A stretch of DNA of 6,444 nt from an uncultured Collinsella sp. GTDB taxonomy: Bacteria; Actinomycetota; Coriobacteriia; Coriobacteriales; Coriobacteriaceae. Location: the NCBI GenBank assembly GCA_900764025.1, contig CAAFMM010000245.1, positions 1-6,444 of the forward strand. Direction: 5' to 3'. The position numbers and the translations under genes are program-made. Positions 1 to 4,744 of this stretch are shown one piece after another (positions within the stretch are counted from its first letter, which is position 1; each line of letters opens with the position of its first letter). Below the pieces are notes generated by a model. That model did not search any database and was not told the origin of the DNA. It saw only the letters and a program-made list of their open reading frames with translations.

Positions 1-516
1 AAGAAGAACCTCGAGACCGCTTTTGCCGGTGAGTCCCAGGCGCATACCAAGTATCGCTACTACGCATCTAAGGCCAAGAAGGATGGCTACGTTCAGATCT
101 CGAATATCTTTGCCGAGACCGCGGGCAACGAGTCCGAGCACGCCAAGCTGTGGTTTAAGTATCTGCACGACGGCGCCGTTCCCGACACTCTGGACAACTT
201 GCGTGATGCCGCTGCGGGCGAGAACTACGAGTGGACCACGATGTACGACGAGTTCGCCAAGACTGCCGAGGAGGAGGGCTTTACCGAGATCGCCGCAAAG
301 TTCCGTGGCGTCGGCGCTGTCGAGCAGGCTCACGAGGAGCGCTACAACAAGCTTGTCGAGCGCATTGAGTCGGGCGAGGTGTTTGAGCGCGAGGGCGTGA
401 AGGTATGGAAGTGCCTGAACTGCGGGCACCTGCACGTTGGTGCCGAGGCGCCCGAGGTGTGCCCGGTTTGTAACCACCCGAAGGCGTACTTTGAGGAGCA
501 GGTGGTGAACTACTAG
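1..516 (+). CDS. rbr: Rubrerythrin (5'-truncated by window edge)
   Basis: Rubrerythrin is a cytoplasmic non-haem di-iron peroxidase that reduces hydrogen peroxide with electrons passed through its own rubredoxin-like domain; it protects anaerobes from oxidative stress. Frame 1 is open from the first base to TAG at 514-516, giving 171 residues; the family is about 180-195, so only some 10-20 N-terminal residues are missing. The four-helix ferritin-like domain covers visible residues 1-125. Likely iron ligands are E11 (in GESQAH), E44 and H47 (ESEH), E74/E77, and E108 and H111 (EQAH). The C-terminal rubredoxin-like domain (about 133-171) has two CxxC knuckles, C138/C141 (CLNC) and C154/C157 (CPVC), for one Fe(Cys)4 site. 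All expected ligands appear present, so it should be functional. A long hairpin and a terminator start 22 nt after the stop, so transcription probably ends here. Ligand assignment is by family pattern; the upstream context is not visible. Confidence 0.96.
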   Translation, partial: KKNLETAFAGESQAHTKYRYYASKAKKDGYVQISNIFAETAGNESEHAKLWFKYLHDGAVPDTLDNLRDAAAGENYEWTTMYDEFAKTAEEEGFTEIAAKFRGVGAVEQAHEERYNKLVERIESGEVFEREGVKVWKCLNCGHLHVGAEAPEVCPVCNHPKAYFEEQVVNY

Positions 517-537
517 CGCCGATACGAGCGTGGACTG

Positions 538-706
538 CGGAGCGCAGGGCGGGGAAATACCTTTCCCTCTCGCTCACGGCTCCGCAGGGTCGCGCGAGGC
601 AAAGGTATTTCCCCGCCCTGCGCTCCGGCGTTGGGTCGTCGCGTGCTCGTTACTGAAAAGCTGATAAGAAGTTTGTGTGCCGCCCCTATCGGGGCGGCAC
701 GTTTTT
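538..706 (+). repeat. Hairpin-terminator repeat module, copy 1
   Basis: This 169-nt module begins 21 nt after the rubrerythrin stop. It holds a perfect 26-bp inverted repeat (arms 539-564 and 601-626) around a 36-nt loop (565-600). The stem extends into the loop with mismatches: 565-573 against 592-600 gives 7 of 9 pairs. A 50-nt linker (627-676) and a rho-independent terminator follow. A second copy lies at 1448-1610, again about 20 nt after a stop codon. The loops differ at one position (582 C versus 1490 T). The arms differ by one 2-nt indel on each side, which keeps pairing intact. The stem could be an RNA 3'-end structure or a palindromic dispersed element; the sequence alone does not decide. 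Confidence 0.9.
677..706 (+). terminator. Rho-independent terminator after rubrerythrin
   Basis: A perfect 10-bp GC-rich stem (GTGCCGCCCC at 677-686 and GGGGCGGCAC at 691-700) closes a 4-nt TATC loop. A G and a run of five T follow (701-706). This is a textbook intrinsic terminator for + strand transcription, placed at the 3' end of the repeat module and ending the rubrerythrin transcript. Confidence 0.92.
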
Positions 707-797
707 GTATGGGGGCTGGTTGGGATGGCACCGTTCATGGGTGGGGTACACTGGGTAGCGACTTTTAGTTTATCTACTACCTGATGGGGTGTTTTTT

Positions 798-1430
798 ATG
801 GGCAAGAAGTCTCGAGCTCGGGTTGCTGCGGCGGGAACTCGCAAGGATCCTGGTCGTCGGGTTGCCGAGGGTAAAAAGGCCGATCGTGCTGAGAAGGACA
901 AGAAAGTCGGCGCGCATGCTCATCCTGAGTGGGCGCCCCATTTGAATTCGGCTAGTGAGGATTTGACTGCCAAGTTGTTTACTCTGGTCGAGGTAATTTT
1001 GGGCGTGGTGCCCCTTGTGGTTATCGGTTTATTCTTGGCTTCGAAGGACGCCACGAGTGTCGATAAACTCACCGAGGTCTTTTCGCAGGACCCCTCGATG
1101 GTGGTCTCGTTTATTTCTGCGTGCTTGCAGCCGTTTGTGGCGTACATGCTGTATATGGTCTACCGCAAATACCGCGAGGGTGATGCGGGCTTTGCCGCCG
1201 GTAACCTGATCGGTCTTTTGTGCTCCGAGATCCTACTGCTCAATATCCCGGGCGTCATCGGTATGGGCATCTTGCTGTGGCGTGTTTGGCGCAACGTCGC
1301 CCCGCACTTTGAGAGCTGGTTGTTTGAACGCCGTGCAATGGGCGTGCTGGCAGACATCGCGGGCTCGCTCGTGATTCTCGTCTTGGCATTTATGTGCGCC
1401 ACCGCCGCCCGCGGTCTCGCGGGCATGTAG
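798..1430 (+). CDS. Hypothetical four-TM membrane protein
   Basis: I do not recognise this 210-residue protein and assign no function. Residues 1-45 are highly charged and rich in Lys and Arg (starting MGKKSRARV), so the N-terminus is probably cytoplasmic and could touch nucleic acid or phospholipid head groups. Four hydrophobic segments follow at about 60-81, 101-122, 132-162 (long, with Pro151 in the middle, perhaps a re-entrant or kinked helix) and 181-203. Basic residues lie at the flanks (RKYR 123-126, ERR 177-179). I chose ATG at 798 because GGGG (786-789) lies 8 nt upstream as a weak Shine-Dalgarno; an in-frame GTG at 789 would add three residues but overlaps that site. The gene stands alone between two copies of a hairpin-terminator module, so it is probably monocistronic. 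Real coding is supported by codon use and the coherent membrane pattern. Confidence 0.85.
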   Translation: MGKKSRARVAAAGTRKDPGRRVAEGKKADRAEKDKKVGAHAHPEWAPHLNSASEDLTAKLFTLVEVILGVVPLVVIGLFLASKDATSVDKLTEVFSQDPSMVVSFISACLQPFVAYMLYMVYRKYREGDAGFAAGNLIGLLCSEILLLNIPGVIGMGILLWRVWRNVAPHFESWLFERRAMGVLADIAGSLVILVLAFMCATAARGLAGM

Positions 1431-1447
1431 TCTGTCCTCACCGACCA

Positions 1448-1610
1448 CGGAGCGCAGGGCGGGGAAACCTTTCCCTCTCGCTCACGGCTTCGCAGGGTCG
1501 CGCGAGGCAAAGGTTTCCCCGCCCTGCGCTCCGGCGTTGAGTCGCCGCATGCTCGTTACAGAAAAGCTGATAATAAGTTTGTGTGCCGCCCCTTTGGGGC
1601 GGCACTTTTT
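1448..1610 (+). repeat. Hairpin-terminator repeat module, copy 2
   Basis: This 163-nt second copy starts 17 nt after the stop of the four-TM gene. It has a perfect 24-bp inverted repeat (arms 1449-1472 and 1509-1532) with a 36-nt loop (1473-1508), then a linker and a terminator. Against copy 1 I count one loop change, five linker substitutions, a shorter terminator loop, one missing G before the T run, and a TA dinucleotide absent from both arms. The symmetric loss keeps the stem perfect. Together with copy 1 it forms a pair of direct repeats flanking 798-1430. Confidence 0.9.
1583..1610 (+). terminator. Rho-independent terminator after four-TM gene
   Basis: The same 10-bp stem as the first terminator (GTGCCGCCCC at 1583-1592, GGGGCGGCAC at 1596-1605) closes a TTT loop and runs directly into five T (1606-1610). 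It is the 3' part of repeat copy 2 and should end transcription of the four-TM gene. Confidence 0.92.
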
Positions 1611-1862
1611 GTGGGGGTCCCGGTCTCCACAATTTTCGTCAAGCTTTTGGTTAGATTTTGGTTAGTTGGCGGGTTGGCGGAAGGGCGAAAGATCATTCGA
1701 TAAAAAAGCTCAAAGAAAGTGCTGGTAGGGGAGTTGTTGAGGTTTTCGACAGCTTTTGTCAACAAGAAACTTTGCAGCTATTGCTACGGATTGCGTTGCC
1801 GTGGCATTGGCGGTGCGGGATGCTGGGCGTAAGCGTCGAATGCTCCGATTTTGGAGGCCAGC
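1611..1862 (+). other. Intergenic region with short repeats, probable promoter zone
   Basis: No convincing gene lies in these 252 nt; the open frames here start at TTG without a ribosome site and show no recognisable protein. The stretch is visibly more AT-rich than the flanking genes in its first two thirds. It holds a 10-nt direct repeat (TTTTGGTTAG at 1645-1654 and 1656-1665, 11-nt pitch), a second direct repeat (TTGGCGG at 1666-1672 and 1674-1680), and a 7-nt inverted repeat (TTGTTGA 1734-1740, TCAACAA 1759-1765). A weak promoter candidate is TTGTCA (1756-1761), 17 nt, TATTGC (1779-1784). It presumably carries the promoter of the 140-residue gene. Confidence 0.5.
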
Positions 1863-2285
1863 ATGGATCTGTTTCTTGAGACTCCGCAGCAACAAGCCGA
1901 GCGCATGCTGCGTCAGCAGCAACGACTTATGGAGATGCAAATGCAAGGGGTAGCCGCCCAGCCCCCTGCGCAAAACGTTACGCCCACGGTTTCGCCTGCG
2001 GGCGGATCGGCGCCAGAGAACTATTCCGTACAACAAGATTCATATGCGCAGGAGCTTGCGTTCGACAAACGCCGCACGCGTCGTCGCCGCGTGGGCCAGC
2101 GCCTGCGCACCTTGGCGATGATCGTGCTCATCCCGTTAGGGCTTGTGGCCATCTTTCTGGCGTCGTATGCCCTCACGTGCATCCTCAACGGCGCATCGCC
2201 CAACGAGGTACTCCAACATCTAGCGGCTCTCGGCCAGCGCCTAGGCGATGTCGTAACAACCATTCGCGCCGGTTGGGAGAGTTAG
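1863..2285 (+). CDS. Hypothetical single-pass membrane protein, Gln-rich N-terminus
   Basis: I do not recognise this 140-residue protein. Residues 1-35 are rich in Gln and Met (for example QQQAERMLRQQQRLMEMQMQ) and could form a short amphipathic or coiled helix. Residues 31-58 are rich in Pro, Ala and Ser, probably a disordered linker. A basic cluster (KRRTRRRR, 69-76) precedes one hydrophobic segment at about 84-108, so the positive-inside rule puts the N-terminus in the cytoplasm. The last 30 residues would lie outside and may form a helix (NEVLQHLAALGQRLGDVVTTI). I chose ATG at 1863 because TGGAGG (1852-1857) lies 5 nt upstream; a TTG at 1851 would overlap that site. There is no signal peptide at the N-terminus and no clear terminator after it; a hairpin without a T run (2317-2340) is the only candidate. 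Confidence 0.8.
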   Translation: MDLFLETPQQQAERMLRQQQRLMEMQMQGVAAQPPAQNVTPTVSPAGGSAPENYSVQQDSYAQELAFDKRRTRRRRVGQRLRTLAMIVLIPLGLVAIFLASYALTCILNGASPNEVLQHLAALGQRLGDVVTTIRAGWES

Positions 2286-2350
2286 CGTTTGTAACATTAG
2301 GACTTCTAGGGTGTAGGGATTATCGCCACGATCGGAATCCTTGCATCCTG

Positions 2351-2378
2351 TTGGTCCTGTCGTACGACTGAATAGTAT
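2351..2378 (+). promoter_or_regulatory. Candidate promoter of the remnant/HTH unit
   Basis: TTGGTC (2351-2356) and TAGTAT (2373-2378) are separated by 16 nt. An alternative -10 is TATTAT (2376-2381), with a 19-nt gap. A 10-nt perfect palindrome, GTCGTACGAC (2359-2368), fills the spacer. The region is clearly AT-rich for this genome and precedes a start codon with a good ribosome site. The hexamers are only partial matches, so the exact call is tentative. Confidence 0.4.
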
Positions 2379-2396
2379 TATTGAGGATGAATAATA
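2376..2396. promoter_or_regulatory. Candidate operator dyad
   Basis: TATTATT (2376-2382) and AATAATA (2390-2396) form a perfect 7-nt inverted repeat around the 7-nt centre GAGGATG. The dyad overlaps the likely -10 region and ends 3 nt before the AGGA ribosome site (2399-2402) of the gene remnant at 2409. This is a typical position for an autorepressor site, and the downstream unit encodes an HTH protein. Binding is inferred from position only. Confidence 0.35.
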
Positions 2397-2408
2397 ATAG
2401 GATTTGTT

Positions 2409-2652
2409 ATGTATAAGCAGGATTTAGAGCAGACCCCTCTTGGAGGATCTGGCGGTAATGAAGCTCTATGCCTTCCGTCCGAACGACATCATCGATCTTC
2501 ATAGTCAGGCATTCGTCGACCGACTTGATTGGGGGCTGCTCGAACGGCTTATATTCGACGAGGGAGAAGCACTGGCGTCGTCGCCTTCGGAGCGGAGTTA
2601 TCAAGAGATGGTCTGTGCATACAGGCAATACAAAAAAGAGGTGCTCGGTTGA
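2409..2652 (+). pseudogene. Nucleotidyltransferase-like (DUF6036-like) gene with internal deletion
   Basis: The start looks native: ATG at 2409 has AGGA (2399-2402) 6 nt upstream and opens MYKQDLEQ, a plausible N-terminus. That frame ends after 31 codons at TAG 2502-2504. A different frame, +1 relative to it, then reads LLEDLAVMKLYAFRP and continues to TGA 2650-2652. From memory this resembles the C-terminus of DUF6036-type nucleotidyltransferase-like proteins, which are about 170-190 residues and pair with a small HTH protein. Only about 10 codons separate the start from the C-terminal motif, so the middle, including any catalytic core, is missing. The C-terminal frame has a TAG at 2425, so the join must lie near 2427-2440. 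I infer an out-of-frame internal deletion. The alternative is that the 31-codon frame is an unrelated leader and the C-terminal part a small protein in its own right. The family call is unsearched. Confidence 0.5.
2458..2652 (+). CDS. Small ORF: C-terminal remnant, possibly translated (64 aa)
   Basis: This is the surviving C-terminal frame of the preceding entry. ATG at 2458 has GGAGG (2442-2446) 11 nt upstream, so a 64-residue product starting MKLYAFRPND may be made even if the full gene is dead; TTG at 2440 is a less likely start. The product is mostly helical in outlook, ends with basic residues (YRQYKKEVLG), and has no membrane segment. Its stop TGA overlaps the TTG start of the HTH gene as TTGA (2649-2652). 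Translation through this frame could therefore be kept because the downstream gene needs it for coupling. It should have no transferase activity, since the core domain is absent. Confidence 0.5.
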   Translation: MKLYAFRPNDIIDLHSQAFVDRLDWGLLERLIFDEGEALASSPSERSYQEMVCAYRQYKKEVLG

Positions 2653-3212
2653 ATCTGACCTTTGAGGGATTCTTAAAAGGCTATTGCCGAGAGCTATCCG
2701 GACAGCAGTCGCTCAGTTTTAGAAAGCTGGTTAAGCAGGCGACGACGGTTGCGCCGCGCGTGGCGGAGCCCCTGTTTTTGCTCGCTTTGGCGCAGGGTAA
2801 AGCCGAATACGTTCTGGGCTTGTCCGAGGGCTCGTGGATGGAAGAAGATTACCGAGGCGTTTTGTCCTTGTACGCCCAAACGGGTAGCCTGGCATCTCTA
2901 TGCGCCGAGGACAAACTCCCTAACCGTTATGCCAACGTTTGGCGTGCGTATAGAGCGGTGAAGGAAAAGCCGGTGGCGGACAGGAGGATCAACGCCCTGA
3001 TGCGAAAAAGAACGTTGGGAGCGATAGGGGAATCGGGCGTAACGCGCTACGGTCTCTGCCGCGATTTGAATCTGAATAAGGGAAACGTGTACGCATACTT
3101 AGCCGGCGATGACTCAAAGGTGAGCAGGGAGACGGCGCGCCGCATTATGGAATATGCGGAGGAGAGGGGCGCCCAAGAAGGGGCCGGGCGCCCGGTGCGT
3201 GTGGCGGGGTAA
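2649..3212 (+). CDS. HTH-domain protein, probable DNA-binding partner of the remnant
   Basis: This 187-residue protein resembles, from memory, a family in Coriobacteria that starts 'NLTFEGFLKGYCREL' and sits next to nucleotidyltransferase-like genes. The N-terminal 110 or so residues are helical with no motif I can name. Residues 131-170 look like a helix-turn-helix: TRYGLCRDLNLNKGNVYAYL (132-151) followed by SRETARRIMEYA. The partner pattern suggests an antitoxin or autoregulator role, but this is inference. I chose TTG at 2649 because GAGG (2638-2641) lies 7 nt upstream and the TTGA overlap with the previous stop is a classic coupling arrangement; the frame stays open further upstream but only inside the previous gene. 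No in-frame stops or frameshifts are visible, so this gene seems intact while its neighbour is broken. A 12-nt palindrome (CCGGGCGCCCGG, 3184-3195) lies near the 3' end, without a T run. Confidence 0.75.
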   Translation: MNLTFEGFLKGYCRELSGQQSLSFRKLVKQATTVAPRVAEPLFLLALAQGKAEYVLGLSEGSWMEEDYRGVLSLYAQTGSLASLCAEDKLPNRYANVWRAYRAVKEKPVADRRINALMRKRTLGAIGESGVTRYGLCRDLNLNKGNVYAYLAGDDSKVSRETARRIMEYAEERGAQEGAGRPVRVAG

Positions 3213-3263
3213 GATTGATCGCGGTTTTGATTGATGACCGATTGAGTCTGTTGGGCGGAGTCT

Positions 3264-4619
3264 ATGTCTGCTATTGATATCGTGCTTGTTGTGATCGCCT
3301 TGGTGGCGGTGGGGGTTGCTGTGGCTTGCGCCCTCCAACTCAAGAGCTTGCGTGCCGAGTTGCGGGAGCGTGGCGACAGTAGCGCGGAAACGCTGGCAGC
3401 ACTCGAGCAGGCTAACAACGCGCTCGATGCCCTGAACGTCGCGCTGGCCGAAACTCGCCGCACGGCCAATGCCATCGCGCAGCAGCAGACGACAGATGCG
3501 GCCGTGGAGCAGCAACGTTACCTGACCATCGCACGTGAGTTTTCGCAAGCTGGTGACCGGATGGATGACCTGCGCCGCGAGACGGCCCAACAGCTCGGTG
3601 CCAACCGCGAGGGCATCGAGCACCGCCTGGACAAGGTGCGCGAGACGGTCGATGCCCAGCTGGGTGCTATCCGCAAAGACAACAACGTGCAACTCGACCA
3701 GATGCGCGCAACGGTGGACGAGAAGCTCTCCCGCACGCTCAACGATCGCCTGTCTGCATCGTTTAAGCAGGTGAGCGACCAGCTCGAGGCTGTGTACAAG
3801 GGTTTGGGCGATATGCAGTCCATTGCCACCGGCGTGGGCGACCTCAAGCGCGTGCTGGGCAATGTTAAGGCGCGCGGCATTTTGGGCGAGGTGCAGCTGG
3901 GTGCGATCCTGGCGGACATCCTTACGCCCGACCAGTATCTGGAAAATGTCGCCACCAAGCCCGGTGCCTCGGAGCGCGTTGAGTTTGCCGTCAAGCTGCC
4001 GGTGGACGAGGGCGATCCCGTGCTGCTGCCGATTGACTCCAAATTCCCGGGCGACGCGTACGAGCATCTGCTCGACGCGCAAGAGTCGGGTGATGCCGAG
4101 GCTGTGGCCGCCGCGCGCAAGACGCTCGATATGATGGTGAAGCGCGAGGCAAAGGACATTTGCGAGAAGTACCTGAGCGTGCCCGCGACGACCAACTTCG
4201 GCATTCTGTTCGTTCCGTTTGAGGGGCTGTACGCCGAGGTCGTCAGCCGTCCCGGGCTTATCGAGACCCTGGGCCGCGACTATCACGTCAACGTTGCCGG
4301 CCCCAGCACCATGGCCGCCATCCTCAACAGTCTGCAGATGAGCTACCAGACGTTTAGGCTGCAAAAACGCACCGATGACGTGCTGCGCGTGCTTTCCGCC
4401 GTCAAGGCTGAGCTGCCGCGCTATCAGGCGGCGCTGCGTCGTGCGCAGCAGCAGATCGAGACCGCGGGCAAGACGGTCGAGGGCATTATCACCACGCGCA
4501 CCAACGTTATGGAGCGCAAGCTCAAGGACATCGACGCGCTGGAGGATGCCGGGGAGGCCGACGAGATCTTGGGGCTCACGTCCGCGGGCCTGCTCGCAGA
4601 CCAAGAAGACAAGGACTAG
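3264..4619 (+). CDS. rmuC: RmuC-family DNA recombination protein
   Basis: RmuC proteins are membrane-anchored and carry a domain (PF02646) predicted to have a restriction-endonuclease-like fold. In E. coli, loss of rmuC raises inversion at short inverted repeats; the biochemical activity is less settled. This 451-residue protein has the usual layout: an N-terminal membrane segment (about 4-26, IDIVLVVIALVAVGVAVACA), a long coiled coil (about 27-190, rich in Glu, Gln, Arg and Ala), and the RmuC domain (about 195-425). Conserved motifs are RGILGEVQLGAIL (204-216), LPIDSKFP (255-262, with D258 and K260 as a plausible DxK site), FVPFEG (316-321), and the segment AGPSTMAAILNSLQMSYQTF. Many proteobacterial members have RWGE where this has ILGE. 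ATG at 3264 directly precedes the membrane segment; GCGGAG (3255-3260) lies only 3 nt upstream. It follows the HTH gene by 51 nt with no terminator between, so co-transcription is possible. Confidence 0.95.
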   Translation: MSAIDIVLVVIALVAVGVAVACALQLKSLRAELRERGDSSAETLAALEQANNALDALNVALAETRRTANAIAQQQTTDAAVEQQRYLTIAREFSQAGDRMDDLRRETAQQLGANREGIEHRLDKVRETVDAQLGAIRKDNNVQLDQMRATVDEKLSRTLNDRLSASFKQVSDQLEAVYKGLGDMQSIATGVGDLKRVLGNVKARGILGEVQLGAILADILTPDQYLENVATKPGASERVEFAVKLPVDEGDPVLLPIDSKFPGDAYEHLLDAQESGDAEAVAAARKTLDMMVKREAKDICEKYLSVPATTNFGILFVPFEGLYAEVVSRPGLIETLGRDYHVNVAGPSTMAAILNSLQMSYQTFRLQKRTDDVLRVLSAVKAELPRYQAALRRAQQQIETAGKTVEGIITTRTNVMERKLKDIDALEDAGEADEILGLTSAGLLADQEDKD

Positions 4620-4647
4620 CCGTGCCTGACGGCGGGGCGTCTGCGCA

Positions 4648-4669
4648 AGCGCGGAGCGCGGGCGCTTTT
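4648..4669 (+). terminator. Weak candidate terminator after rmuC
   Basis: AGCGC (4648-4652) can pair with GCGCT (4662-4666) around a 9-nt loop, followed by a short T run (4666-4669). The stem is only 5 bp and the T run only 4, so this is much weaker than the two terminators earlier in the window. Some read-through into the ABC gene is plausible. Confidence 0.3.
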
Positions 4670-4685
4670 CGCGTCGTACGTGCCT

Positions 4686-4710
4686 GAAGCGCGCTTCGGT
4701 GTGCAACAAT
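4686..4710 (+). promoter_or_regulatory. Candidate promoter/operator before ABC exporter
   Basis: A perfect 12-nt palindrome GAAGCGCGCTTC (4686-4697) is followed by AACAAT (4705-4710), a partial -10 match preceded by TGTGC. No good -35 hexamer is visible at the right distance; TGCCTG (4681-4686) is a poor match. The palindrome would lie between the two boxes, a usual place for a repressor site. The call is tentative. Confidence 0.25.
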
Positions 4711-4744
4711 GGCGTTTCGCCCTGCCAGATGCGAAAGGAAGCCC

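Noticed and set aside
23..400. A 125-codon + strand frame over rubrerythrin
   Set aside because: It is an out-of-frame shadow of the rubrerythrin gene, with an Arg/Ser/Pro-rich product.
513..731. Minus-strand open frames over both hairpin modules sharing the peptide ATLRSREREGKV
   Set aside because: The shared peptide arises only because the repeat occurs twice. There is no ribosome site or family resemblance, and the frames differ outside the repeat.
747..752. TACACT as a -10 box for the four-TM gene
   Set aside because: The nearest -35-like word, TTGGGA at 720-725, is 21 nt away, too far for a standard promoter; I could not support the call.
538..1610. Possible CRISPR array or IS element formed by the two repeats
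   Set aside because: There are only two copies, about 900 nt apart, flanking a membrane protein gene. No transposase, short regular spacers or target-site duplication are visible.
1757..1762. A perfect TTGACA on the minus strand, possible -35 box
   Set aside because: Seventeen nt further on the minus strand is CAACAA, a poor -10, and no minus-strand gene follows.
2317..2340. Hairpin GGATTATCG / CGAT-AATCC as a terminator of the 140-residue gene
   Set aside because: The stem is interrupted by a 3-nt bulge and no T run follows, so it does not qualify as an intrinsic terminator.
3114..4709. A 531-codon open frame on the minus strand across rmuC
   Set aside because: It is antisense to a clear rmuC and owes its length to GC-rich codon bias. 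The translation is full of Arg, His, Gln and Leu runs with no recognisable domain.
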